64,000 nt of DNA from Nitratireductor sp. (GCA_020637805.1 JACKJU010000010.1:97092-161091); one strand, 5' to 3'; shown: positions 24,841 to 36,321, counted from the stretch's first letter. Made by a program: numbers and translations. The notes: a model not told the origin generated them from the letters alone.

Positions 24841-25053
24841 GTTCGTTTTTATCGAAAGCGAACCTCCTTGGAAAGAAATTTGGCGTCGAATCCACCGCAA
24901 ATGACGCATATGACGCTTACGTCAAAGAGAGGCTGCTGAGAATCTTTTCGAAATATCAGGCACTTCGGAAAATCACGAAATCTTTGTAAAAAAGGAAAGC
25001 GAAAATTCCGAATACGAAAAAAACGAATAACTACGGGTTGCGTATTGTTTCGA
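24841..25053. promoter_or_regulatory. glpR-glpD control region with repeated CGAA half-sites
   Basis: Inverted GTTCG (24841-24845) and CGAAC (24859-24863), with a nested TTCG/CGAA pair, lie 11-33 bases upstream of the glpR start. A cluster of CGAA at 25000, 25009, 25015 and 25024 and TTCG at 25049 lies upstream of glpD. Known GlpR sites are built on TTCG/CGAA. Between them is a separate palindrome TGACG-CTTA-CGTCA (24911-24924), which may bind another factor. I could not place a good -35/-10 pair. Confidence 0.5.
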
Positions 25054-25082
25054 TTTGTGAATGAATTGGTGCTGGAGGAGAA

Positions 25083-26699
25083 ATGACGGACCTGCAATCG
25101 CAAATTGGCGAGAACGGCATTGCCGACCTGTTCATCATTGGCGGAGGCGTCAATGGGTGCGGAATTGCGCGTGATGCAGCGGGTCGTGGCTTGTCGGTTG
25201 TTCTGGCAGAAATGAACGATCTCGGTTCGGCCACCTCGTCAGCTTCCACGAAGCTCTTTCACGGCGGTTTGCGCTATCTCGAATATTTCGAGTTCCGCCT
25301 GGTGCATGAAGCTCTGGCGGAGCGCGAGATCCTGCTCCGGGCGATGCCGCATATCAGCTGGCCCATGCGTTTCGTGCTTCCCTACCATGAGGACATGCGT
25401 TTCGAGAGCGAGACCCCGACCTCGAAGCTTCTTTCCATATTCACGCCCTGGATGCGCGGCCGCCGGCCGCCCTGGCTCATCCGCCTTGGCCTGTTCATCT
25501 ACGACCATATGGGTGGCCGCAAGATACTGCCGGCAACCACTACGCTCAATCTGGCGACCGATCCGGCCGGTAAGGCGCTCAATTCGAAATTCCGCAAGGC
25601 GTTCGAGTATTCCGATTGCTGGGTCGAGGATTCGCGGCTTGTCGTCCTCAATGCCCGTGACGCGCGCGCCCGCGGCGCCCGCATCCTGACACGCAACAAG
25701 GTGATTTCCGCCCAGCGCCACCCGGAATTCTGGGAAATCACCGTCGAGGATCAGGCCTCCGGAAGAGAGCAGGTCTTCAGGACGCGCGCGCTGGTAAATG
25801 CCGGCGGCCCGTGGGTCGAAGACATCGTGCGCGACAAGGTTCATCTCAATTCCAGCGAAGGCGTTCGCCTCGTGCGCGGCAGCCACATCGTGACGCGCAA
25901 GCTGTTCGATCACGGCAAATGCTACTTTTTCCAGGGCGAAGACGGACGGATCATCTTCGCCATTCCCTACGAAACCGATTTTACCCTGATCGGGACCACC
26001 GACCAGGAACATGACGGCAGCCCGGCGGACGCACACTGCACGGACGCCGAGAGGGATTATCTGTGCGATTTCGCATCGCGCTATTTCGAAAAGCCCGTCA
26101 CACCGGAAGACATCGTGTGGACCTATTCCGGCGTGCGCCCGCTCTATGACGACGGCGCTTCCTCTGCCACGGCGGCAACGCGCGACTATGTGCTTTCGCT
26201 CAATGCCACGGGTGGCGCGCCCCTGTTGTCCGTGTTCGGGGGCAAGATTACCACCTACCGGCGGCTGGCCGAATCGGCGCTGTCGAAACTCGCACCCTAT
26301 TTCTCCGGCCTTTCAGGGACATGGACGTGCGGCGTAGCCCTGCCGGGCGGCGATTTCGCGGTCGACGGGTTTGACCGGCTCGTCGCTCAACTCCGCGAAG
26401 AATACCCGTTTGTCGGCGAGCGATGGGCGAAGCGTCTCGTGCGCGGCTATGGCACGGAAGCGAAGCGGATACTGGGTGACGCAAAGGACGAGGAGGCCCT
26501 GGGCCGGAATTTCGGAGCCACGATGACCGAAGCGGAGGTCGCCTGGCTCATGGAGAACGAATTTGCAGTCACGGCAGAAGATGTCATCTGGCGGCGTTCT
26601 AAGCTCGGGCTGCACCTGTCGGCGGAGCAGGTATCGAAACTGGATGCGTGGATGAAATCGGCACGGATTCAAAACGGAAACGACATTGCCGCGGAGTGA
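25083..26699 (+). CDS. glpD: Aerobic glycerol-3-phosphate dehydrogenase
   Basis: FAD-dependent, membrane-associated dehydrogenase (538 residues) that oxidises glycerol 3-phosphate to dihydroxyacetone phosphate and feeds quinones. The FAD motif IGGGVNGCG is near residues 18-26, then LGSATSSASTKLFHGGLRYLEYFEFRLV, and the late TYSGVRPLYDDG, TGGAPLLSVFGGKITTYR. Length and the C-terminal helical domain match GlpD, unlike the GlpA-like gene at 19945. It has a strong GGAGG ribosome site and heads the glycerol uptake operon; the importer genes follow after 41 bp. Confidence 0.93.
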   Translation: MTDLQSQIGENGIADLFIIGGGVNGCGIARDAAGRGLSVVLAEMNDLGSATSSASTKLFHGGLRYLEYFEFRLVHEALAEREILLRAMPHISWPMRFVLPYHEDMRFESETPTSKLLSIFTPWMRGRRPPWLIRLGLFIYDHMGGRKILPATTTLNLATDPAGKALNSKFRKAFEYSDCWVEDSRLVVLNARDARARGARILTRNKVISAQRHPEFWEITVEDQASGREQVFRTRALVNAGGPWVEDIVRDKVHLNSSEGVRLVRGSHIVTRKLFDHGKCYFFQGEDGRIIFAIPYETDFTLIGTTDQEHDGSPADAHCTDAERDYLCDFASRYFEKPVTPEDIVWTYSGVRPLYDDGASSATAATRDYVLSLNATGGAPLLSVFGGKITTYRRLAESALSKLAPYFSGLSGTWTCGVALPGGDFAVDGFDRLVAQLREEYPFVGERWAKRLVRGYGTEAKRILGDAKDEEALGRNFGATMTEAEVAWLMENEFAVTAEDVIWRRSKLGLHLSAEQVSKLDAWMKSARIQNGNDIAAE

Positions 26700-26740
26700 C
26701 CGGAAAGCCGGTTGCACGTGACGATGCTGGAGGAATTGAA

Positions 26741-27829
26741 ATGACATTGCGGCTTGAGGGCGTATCGAAGACCAGGGAAGGGGATGTGTACATTCACCCC
26801 ACCGACCTGGAACTCGAAAACGGCACCATGAACGTGCTGCTTGGCCCGACGCTTGCCGGCAAGACCAGCCTGATGCGCCTGATGGCAGGGCTCGATGTGC
26901 CCGACAGCGGCAAGGTCTACTGGAACGGCGAGGACGTTACAGGTGTGCGCGTGCAGGACCGCAAGGTGGCAATGGTCTACCAGCAGTTCATCAACTATCC
27001 GTCGATGACGGTCTACGAGAACATTGCCTCGCCCATGCGCCTCATGGGAAAGAGCCGCGCCGAGATAGACGCTGCGGTTCGCAAGACGGCAGAAATGATG
27101 AAGCTGACGCCGATGCTCGACCGCAAGCCGCTCGAACTGTCGGGCGGCCAGCAGCAGCGTTGCGCGCTTGCCCGCGCACTGGTGAAAAATGCAGGCCTGG
27201 TTCTGCTCGACGAACCGCTGGCCAACCTCGATTACAAGCTTCGCGAGGAACTGCGCGTCGAGATACCCAAGATATTCGAGGAGGCCGGGTCGATCTTTGT
27301 CTATGCGACGACCGAGCCGGAAGAGGCGCTGCTGCTTGGCGGCAACACGGCGACGCTGTGGGAAGGGCGCATCACCCAGTTCGGGCCGACGCCGCAGATA
27401 TACCGCAATCCCGCCGATGCGACGACTGCGCGCGTATTCTCCGATCCGCCGATGAACTTTCTTCCGATTTCCAAGGCGGGTCCCAGGATCATGTTCGGCG
27501 ACGGCCAGTCCTGTGCAGCGGCAGGCCGCCTGGCTGAACTGGAGGATGGCCGTTACCTGGCCGGTTTCCGGCCCAACCACGTTGAACTGGAAAAGCATAC
27601 CGCCGACGCCATGCGGTTCAATTGCAGGGTCGCCGTTACCGAGATCACGGGATCGGAGACCTTCGTGCACCTGGATCATCACGGCGAGCGCTGGGTGGGC
27701 GTCATCACCGGTGTCCGGGAACTGGATACCGGAAGCGACCTGCCGGTCTACCTGGACCCGTCCCATGTCTACGTCTTTGCCGAGGGTGGGGAACTCGTGG
27801 CAACCGCAGCATATGCCAAGGCGGCGTGA
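26741..27829 (+). CDS. glpS: Glycerol ABC importer, ATP-binding protein GlpS
   Basis: First of two ATPases of the rhizobial-type glycerol importer, 362 residues. Walker A is GPTLAGKT (35-42), the Q-loop lies around 81-82, the signature LSGGQ is intact (133-137) and Walker B ends in Asp-157/Glu-158. The H-loop position reads VYATTEP, so Thr-191 replaces the switch His. A TOBE-like C-terminal domain follows from about residue 235. The start at 26741 has GGAGG upstream; a longer frame from 26648 overlaps glpD and is unlikely. Operon context with glpD and glpK fixes the role. Confidence 0.88.
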   Translation: MTLRLEGVSKTREGDVYIHPTDLELENGTMNVLLGPTLAGKTSLMRLMAGLDVPDSGKVYWNGEDVTGVRVQDRKVAMVYQQFINYPSMTVYENIASPMRLMGKSRAEIDAAVRKTAEMMKLTPMLDRKPLELSGGQQQRCALARALVKNAGLVLLDEPLANLDYKLREELRVEIPKIFEEAGSIFVYATTEPEEALLLGGNTATLWEGRITQFGPTPQIYRNPADATTARVFSDPPMNFLPISKAGPRIMFGDGQSCAAAGRLAELEDGRYLAGFRPNHVELEKHTADAMRFNCRVAVTEITGSETFVHLDHHGERWVGVITGVRELDTGSDLPVYLDPSHVYVFAEGGELVATAAYAKAA

Positions 27830-27838
27830 GGAGAAATC

Positions 27839-28915
27839 ATGGCAAGGATAACGCTTTCAAATCTCGCCCACAGCTACTATCCCAATCCCTCTGCGGAGGA
27901 GGACTACGCTCTCAAAGAGATGAACCACGTCTGGGAGGACGGCAAGGCATATGCGCTGCTCGGCTCCTCGGGCTGCGGCAAGACCACCTTGCTCAACATC
28001 ATTTCCGGCCTTCTCAAGCCGTCGCAGGGGCGTGTGCTGTTCGGCGACACCGACGTCACCACGCAGCCGACCGCCGAGCGCAACATTGCGCAGGTCTTCC
28101 AGTTTCCCGTCGTCTACGACACCATGACGGTGCGCCAGAACCTGGCCTTTCCGCTGAAGAACCGTGGTTCGGATGCAGCCTATATTGCGAGGCGCGTTTC
28201 CGAAATCGCCGAGATGATCGGTCTCGAAGCGTCGTTAAACCGCAAGGCACGCGGGCTCACCGCCGACGCCAAGCAGAAGATCAGCCTTGGCAGGGGCATG
28301 GTGCGCGAGGATGTCAACGCGATCCTCTTCGACGAGCCGCTGACGGTTATCGATCCGCACATGAAATGGGAACTGCGCACGCAGCTCAAATCGCTGCACC
28401 GCCAGTTCGGCCATACCATGATCTACGTTACACACGACCAGACCGAGGCGCTGACTTTCGCTGACGAGGTGGTCGTCATGTATGACGGCCGGGTCGTGCA
28501 GATGGGTACGCCCGAAGAACTGTTCGAAACGCCCGAACACACCTTTGTCGGCTACTTCATCGGTTCGCCGGGCATGAACGTCATCCCGGCCCGCATCGAG
28601 GGCGACAAGGCCTATGTCAACGGCTCGCACATCCAGCTTGGCCGTGGCTACGGCAAGCTCGACGGCAAGGTCGAGATCGGCATCAGGCCGGAATTCACCG
28701 CGCTCTCCAATTCCGGCGGGCTGCCGGTCAACGTCCGCAGGGTGGAGGATGTCGGCCGCCACAAGATCGTCCGCGCGGACTTCTTCGGCAACGACATCAA
28801 CATCGTGGCGCCCGAGGGCGTTCAGATCACATCCGACATGAACAGGGTCGTCTTCAATCCCGGCAAGGTGAATGTCTACGAGAATGACTGGCGCGTGAAC
28901 GGGGAGGCTGCGTGA
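27839..28915 (+). CDS. glpT: Glycerol ABC importer, ATP-binding protein GlpT
   Basis: Second ATPase, 358 residues. Walker A GSSGCGKTT (42-50), the Q-loop at VFQFP, Walker B with Asp-165/Glu-166 and the H-loop His-199 (YVTHDQTEAL) are intact. The signature that should read LSGGQ is LTADA at about 140-144, so this subunit has lost the canonical motif while GlpS keeps it. A TOBE-type domain occupies the C-terminal third. It lies nine bases after glpS and overlaps the permease gene by one base. Confidence 0.88.
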   Translation: MARITLSNLAHSYYPNPSAEEDYALKEMNHVWEDGKAYALLGSSGCGKTTLLNIISGLLKPSQGRVLFGDTDVTTQPTAERNIAQVFQFPVVYDTMTVRQNLAFPLKNRGSDAAYIARRVSEIAEMIGLEASLNRKARGLTADAKQKISLGRGMVREDVNAILFDEPLTVIDPHMKWELRTQLKSLHRQFGHTMIYVTHDQTEALTFADEVVVMYDGRVVQMGTPEELFETPEHTFVGYFIGSPGMNVIPARIEGDKAYVNGSHIQLGRGYGKLDGKVEIGIRPEFTALSNSGGLPVNVRRVEDVGRHKIVRADFFGNDINIVAPEGVQITSDMNRVVFNPGKVNVYENDWRVNGEAA

Positions 28916-29786
28916 TGGAAAAGACAACGAACCACAAGGCCTGGTTCCTCGTATTGCCGGTGCTCTTCCTCGTCGCATTTTCCGCGGTCATTCCGCTGAT
29001 GACGGTTGTCAACTATTCTATTCAGGACACCTTCGGCAACAACAAGTTCTTCTGGGCAGGCCTCGAATGGTTCTCCGAGACGCTTGCTTCCGAGCGTATC
29101 CATGACGCGCTTGGGCGTCAGATTCTGTTCTCGGCCATCATCCTGGCCATCGAGGTGCCGCTTGGCATCTTCATCGCTCTCAACATGCCCAAGAAGGGCA
29201 TCTGGGCATCCGTCTGCCTCATTCTGATGGCCCTTCCGCTCCTCATACCCTTCAACGTGGTTGGAACGATCTGGCAGATCTTCGGACGGGTGGATATCGG
29301 TCTGCTTGGCCACACGCTGGAGAAGATCGGCATCGACTACAACTACACGAGCGATGCTGTTGATGCCTGGATAACGGTTGTCGTCATGGATGTCTGGCAC
29401 TGGACCTCGCTCGTTGCCCTGCTTTCCTATGCAGGTCTGCAGTCGATCCCTGAGGCCTACTACCAGGCAGCCAAGATCGATCAGGCCAGCCGCTGGAGCG
29501 TCTTCCGCTTCATCGAACTGCCGAAGATGCAGGGCGTGCTGCTGATCGCCATCCTCCTGCGCTTCATGGACTCTTTCATGATCTACACCGAGCCGTTTGT
29601 CGTGACCGGCGGCGGGCCTGGCAACTCCACCACCTTCCTGTCGATCGATCTGGTCAAGATGGCGATCGGTCAGTTCGATCTGGGGCCAGCTGCTGCCTTC
29701 TCGATCATCTACTTCCTGGTGATCCTGCTCGTTTCCTGGGTGTTCTACACGGTGATGACCAATCTCGACAAAAGGGAGCGCGTGTA

Positions 29787-29787
<1 letters not shown>
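28915..29787 (+). CDS. glpP: Glycerol ABC importer, permease GlpP
   Basis: A 290-residue inner-membrane permease of the sugar (MalF-like) type with six hydrophobic segments. The ATPase-docking EAA loop is visible as EAYYQAAKIDQASRWSVF near residues 180-197. The start is ATG at 28915, overlapping the last base of the glpT stop; a GTG three bases earlier is possible. Partner of GlpQ in the transmembrane channel. Confidence 0.88.
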
Positions 29788-30647
<860 letters not shown>

Positions 30648-30662
30648 ACACAGGAGGCAACC

Positions 30663-30941
30663 ATGGACCTTTCCTGGATGGCATGGACGTGGCCGACCGC
30701 GATCTTCTTCATGGTGATCGCCTCGCTGCTTCTTGTTTTCACCTTTCTCGCGATCCGGTTTCCCGAAACACCTCGCAACGGTGTTCTGGGAATCGAGACC
30801 ACGCGGGGAGATCGTCTCTTCATCACCCTTCTCGGCTCGGCCTTCATAAACCTGGCCTGGCTTGGATTGATCGGCGGCCCGCAATGGTGGGCCCTGGTCG
30901 CATGCCTGATCTATGCGGCAGCGGTGTTCCGCTACGTATAG
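30663..30941 (+). CDS. Small membrane protein of the glycerol importer operon (DUF2160 family)
   Basis: A 92-residue, very hydrophobic protein with three likely membrane segments (about residues 11-31, 55-70 and 73-90) and a strong AGGAGG ribosome site. It matches the small DUF2160-type protein that regularly lies between the permease and binding-protein genes of this importer in rhizobia, where I believe it is called GlpU. Its role is not established: it could be an accessory subunit of the permease or a facilitator. Conserved position argues for a real function. Confidence 0.75.
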   Translation: MDLSWMAWTWPTAIFFMVIASLLLVFTFLAIRFPETPRNGVLGIETTRGDRLFITLLGSAFINLAWLGLIGGPQWWALVACLIYAAAVFRYV

Positions 30942-30997
30942 GTTTTTAACCGGAATGCCCGCCCGGCATTTCCAAACTGAGTAATCGGGAGGAATAC

Positions 30998-32725
<1,728 letters not shown>

Positions 32726-32744
32726 TCCTCCCGCTGCATACCAT

Positions 32745-32776
32745 GGAAGCCGGGGCAGTTGCTCCGGCTTCCTTTT
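32745..32776 (+). terminator. Terminator between glpV and glpK
   Basis: Perfect nine-base-pair stem GGAAGCCGG/CCGGCTTCC with a ten-base loop, followed by TTTT. It lies inside the glycerol gene run, so glpK needs read-through or its own promoter in the roughly 75 bases after the hairpin. Confidence 0.8.
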
Positions 32777-32853
32777 GCCGGTTATCTGGCAAATGACGGT
32801 TACCCGGGATTGATTTCGGGGTACCCCTCAATTGCCAGCCTGGAGGACACGAG

Positions 32854-34338
32854 ATGAAATACATACTGGCCATCGATCAGGGAACGACGTCGAGCAGGGC
32901 AATCGTTTTCGATGAGGACATGTCGGTCAGGGCGGTGGCGCAGGAAGAGTTTCCCCAGCACTATCCGAAATCCGGATGGGTGGAGCACGATCCCTCGGAC
33001 CTGTGGTCGACGACGGCCAGCACCTGCCGGGGCGCAATCGAGAAGGCCCGAATATCCGCTGCCGAGATTGCCGCCATAGGTATCACCAATCAACGTGAGA
33101 CGACATTGGTCTGGGACAGGGAAACCGGCGAGCCGGTGCACAATGCCATCGTCTGGCAGGACCGCCGAACCGCACCGCTTTGCGAGGAACTGCGCGCCGC
33201 CGGGCACGAGAAGATGGTGACGGAAAAGACCGGTCTTCTGCTTGATCCCTATTTCTCCGGCACCAAGCTCAAATGGATTCTCGACAATGTGGAGGGCGCG
33301 CGTGAGAAGGCCGTCTCCGGCAAGCTTCTGTTTGGCACGGTCGACACCTTTCTCGTCTGGAAACTGACAGGCGGCAAACGCCACGTCACCGATGCGACGA
33401 ACGCCGCGCGCACACTGCTTTACGACATCAGGAAAGGCCGCTGGTCCACGACGATCTGCGATCTTCTGGGCGTCCCGGCTTCCATGCTGCCGGAAGTGCT
33501 CGATTGCGCGGCGGAATTCGGTCAGACGCGGGCAGACCTGTTCGGGCGGGAGATACCCGTTCTCGGCATGGCGGGAGACCAGCAGGCAGCAACCATCGGT
33601 CAGGCCTGTTTCAAGCCGGGAATGATGAAATCCACCTATGGCACAGGCTGTTTCGCGCTGCTCAATACCGGCAGCGAGCCGGTCATGAGCCGCAACCGCC
33701 TTCTCACCACCATCGCCTACCAGTTCGATGGAAAGCCGACCTATGCAATCGAGGGGTCGATCTTCATCGCAGGTGCCGTGGTGCAATGGCTGCGCGACGG
33801 ATTGAAGATCATCCGCGAGGCAAAGGACACCCAGCCGCTTGCACTTCAGGCGGATGAGCACCAGAACGTCATCCTCGTTCCGGCCTTCACCGGGCTCGGC
33901 GCTCCCTACTGGAATGCCGAATGCAGGGGCGCAATCTACGGGCTGACACGCAATTCCGGGCCTGCGGAATTCGCCAAGGCGGCGCTGGAAAGCGTTGGCT
34001 TCCAGACCCGCGATCTCCTGGAGGCCATGAAGGCGGACTGGGAAGGCGCGTCGGGTGGCGTGCTGCGTGTCGATGGCGGCATGTCGGCTTCCGACTGGGC
34101 GATGCAGTTTCTTTCCGACATCATTGGTGCGCCGGTCGACCGGCCGGGCGTTCTTGAAACCACCGCGCTTGGCGCCGCGTGGCTCGCAGGAATGAAGGCC
34201 GGGGTCTATCCGCAGATGGATGAATTCTCCGAACGCTGGGCACTCGAACGGCGTTTCGAACCCTCCATGGATGACGCCATCCGCGATACCCGGTATGCGG
34301 CATGGAAGAAGGCCGTGCAGGCAACGATGTCGGTCTGA
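32854..34338 (+). CDS. glpK: Glycerol kinase
   Basis: ATP-dependent kinase making glycerol 3-phosphate, 494 residues, the usual GlpK length. It has every canonical motif: IDQGTTSSRA at residues 7-16, NQRET with Arg-81 and Glu-82, IVWQDRRT, LDPYFSGTK, GDQQAATIGQ and GTGCFAL. GlpK is normally held down by fructose 1,6-bisphosphate and induced through GlpR. It lies after the importer with a GGAGG ribosome site, and its stop overlaps the start of the downstream dehydrogenase (TGATG). Compare the kinase at 22617, which lacks the arginine. Confidence 0.95.
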   Translation: MKYILAIDQGTTSSRAIVFDEDMSVRAVAQEEFPQHYPKSGWVEHDPSDLWSTTASTCRGAIEKARISAAEIAAIGITNQRETTLVWDRETGEPVHNAIVWQDRRTAPLCEELRAAGHEKMVTEKTGLLLDPYFSGTKLKWILDNVEGAREKAVSGKLLFGTVDTFLVWKLTGGKRHVTDATNAARTLLYDIRKGRWSTTICDLLGVPASMLPEVLDCAAEFGQTRADLFGREIPVLGMAGDQQAATIGQACFKPGMMKSTYGTGCFALLNTGSEPVMSRNRLLTTIAYQFDGKPTYAIEGSIFIAGAVVQWLRDGLKIIREAKDTQPLALQADEHQNVILVPAFTGLGAPYWNAECRGAIYGLTRNSGPAEFAKAALESVGFQTRDLLEAMKADWEGASGGVLRVDGGMSASDWAMQFLSDIIGAPVDRPGVLETTALGAAWLAGMKAGVYPQMDEFSERWALERRFEPSMDDAIRDTRYAAWKKAVQATMSV

Positions 34339-35498
34339 TGGCCATCCTGGATCTGCCGCCATTCGATCTCGCTCTGCCAGCCCGCATCGTCTTCGGGCGG
34401 GGGAAAGCTGCGCAGGCCCCGGACATGATTGCCGGTTTCGGCGGCTGTTTTCTTCTTGTGCATGGTGCAAACCCCGAGCGGGCCGAATGGCTGGTGACCG
34501 CGCTGCGCGATCGAGGTGCCGAAGTTTCGACGCAAGCCTGCAGCGGCGAACCCGATCTCCCATTGCTCGAAACGGCGTTGAAGATAACGCGCGACTTTAA
34601 CCCCGATGTTGTCATTACACTGGGCGGCGGCTCGGTAATCGATCTTGGCAAGGCGCTCGCAGGCCTTGCCCGGACAAGCGGCCCCGTGACCGACTATCTG
34701 GAAGTCGTCGGAAAGGGGCTGCCACTTGACGCGGAACCGCTTCCGTTCATTGCGCTGCCCACCACTGCTGGCACCGGTTCCGAGGTCACCAGAAATGCGG
34801 TTATCGGCATTCCCGAGCACCACAGAAAGGTTAGCCTCCGCGATCCGCAGATGCTGGCCGATCTGGTAATCGTCGATCCGGCCCTTACGGACGACTGCCC
34901 GCGTACCGTGACGCTGGCGAGTGGTCTCGACGCGATCACCCAGTTGATCGAGCCCTATATCTGCAGCAGGGCCAATGCATTCACAGACAGTCTTTGCCTC
35001 AATGCGCTACCGCCTGCACTCGAAGCGATCCGCATCCTCATGAAACACGAGGATGCCGGTGCTAGGGATACGATGGCATGGGCGAGCCTTTGCGGCGGAT
35101 TGGCACTCGCCAATGCGGGTCTCGGTGCGGTTCATGGTCTTGCAGGCGTCATCGGCGGTATGACAGGCGCGCCTCATGGCGAAATATGCGCGTCGCTACT
35201 GCCTGCCACGCTGACTGCAAACCACTCCGCCATGAAACGGTCCGGCATCGATACGGCGCGCATCGATCATGTCTTCGGGATGCTGGAGACGGCACTCCCG
35301 GCAGAGGCTGACGATGGCGCTGAAGCGTTACGTGATTGGTCGCGGGGCAACGGCATCCGCTCCATGACGGAACTGGGTCTTGCGCGATTGCAGTTTGAGG
35401 AGGTAGCGCGGGCTGCGATCTCGTCTTCCTCCATGCGGGCCAATCCGATTGCGCTCCCGGTCGAAGGCCTTTGTGCCATTCTCGAAGCGAGCAGTTGA
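34338..35498 (+). CDS. Iron-containing-alcohol-dehydrogenase-family protein in the glycerol operon
   Basis: A 386-residue type III dehydrogenase, translationally coupled to glpK. GGGS (97-100) and PTTAGTGSEV (141-150) are present. The metal site has Asp-198, His-266 and His-280, but the second ligand is Gln-202 (GLDAITQLIEPY) where a His is usual. A Gln here is found in a recognised subfamily, so it may be a normal variant with different metal preference. A likely role is reversible oxidation of glycerol, dihydroxyacetone or a related C3 compound; substrate unproven. Confidence 0.78.
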   Translation: MAILDLPPFDLALPARIVFGRGKAAQAPDMIAGFGGCFLLVHGANPERAEWLVTALRDRGAEVSTQACSGEPDLPLLETALKITRDFNPDVVITLGGGSVIDLGKALAGLARTSGPVTDYLEVVGKGLPLDAEPLPFIALPTTAGTGSEVTRNAVIGIPEHHRKVSLRDPQMLADLVIVDPALTDDCPRTVTLASGLDAITQLIEPYICSRANAFTDSLCLNALPPALEAIRILMKHEDAGARDTMAWASLCGGLALANAGLGAVHGLAGVIGGMTGAPHGEICASLLPATLTANHSAMKRSGIDTARIDHVFGMLETALPAEADDGAEALRDWSRGNGIRSMTELGLARLQFEEVARAAISSSSMRANPIALPVEGLCAILEASS

Positions 35499-35502
35499 TG
35501 CG

Positions 35503-36321
35503 CTAGGAAGCCTTCGCCTGCATGGTGACGAAACCGCCGGAGATATCGTGCACCCGCAATTCCAGGCCAGTATTCGAATGACGCGCCTCTATCGAGGCCT
35601 TCCGTCCGCAGATCAGCGGCGCCAGTCCACGATAGGAAAAACTCTCCGGCAGGCGTCCGAGCAGGCTTGTCGCCATCAACTGCATCCAGGTGGCCTGCAT
35701 TGGACCGTGGACGACCAGACCGTCATAGCCTTCCACTTCCGTGGCATAGGTATGGTCATAGTGGATGCGGTGGCCGTTGAAGCTAATTGCCGAATAGCGG
35801 AACAGCATCGGCGGCTGCGGCGTAATTTCCCGCGAGGCGGCGGTTTCCCACGCCTCGGCTGCAGGCGGATCGGCCTGCGCGGCAATCCTGTCATCGCGAT
35901 AGACGATGGTCTGGTCCTCGGTCACCCGGACTTCTCCATCAACCATGTATTCGTGTGAAATGGTGATGAAGCCGAGTGGGCCGGTGCGCCCGGATTTCAG
36001 GGTAATATCCCGGATAACCGATGTGCGGGTAACCGTTTCCCCGGCGTTGAAGGGCCCGTGGAACATCACTTTCCCCCCGGCCCACATGCGGCGCGGAAGA
36101 CCGAGATCGGGCAGCAGCAGACCAAGCCTTGGATGCGCGTCCCGGCCGAGATCGCCATACTCACGGATCTCCGGCGCGAGGCACCAATGGAGCCCAGGCA
36201 GCAGAACATCTGCAGGTTCGGGCAGATCTCCGATTGTTGCGCGGAACTCGGAAACCAGGCGTTCCGTCACGAGGTCGGAGGCCGTCGTGCTCCTTCCGAT
36301 CCAATCCTTGAAATCGTCCAT
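35503..36321 (-). CDS. MaoC/HTD2-like hydratase (mesaconyl-C4-CoA hydratase type)
   Basis: A 272-residue double hot-dog protein. The C-terminal half has the hydratase-like motif SAISFNGHRIHYDHTYATEVEGYDGLVVHGP (Asn, His and Asp typical of the MaoC/HTD2 active site). The N-terminal half is the FAS1-like dehydratase domain with LPGLHWCLAPE. Relatives hydrate mesaconyl- or itaconyl-type CoA esters, or act as 3-hydroxyacyl dehydratases. It is monocistronic, converging on the glycerol operon with a four-base gap. The start at 36321 is chosen over an upstream frame rich in Gly and Arg that is probably untranslated. Confidence 0.75.
   Translation of the reverse strand: MDDFKDWIGRSTTASDLVTERLVSEFRATIGDLPEPADVLLPGLHWCLAPEIREYGDLGRDAHPRLGLLLPDLGLPRRMWAGGKVMFHGPFNAGETVTRTSVIRDITLKSGRTGPLGFITISHEYMVDGEVRVTEDQTIVYRDDRIAAQADPPAAEAWETAASREITPQPPMLFRYSAISFNGHRIHYDHTYATEVEGYDGLVVHGPMQATWMQLMATSLLGRLPESFSYRGLAPLICGRKASIEARHSNTGLELRVHDISGGFVTMQAKAS

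Noticed and set aside
32800..34563. Open frame of 587 codons opposite glpK
   Set aside because: glpK on the plus strand carries every family motif; the opposite frame has none.
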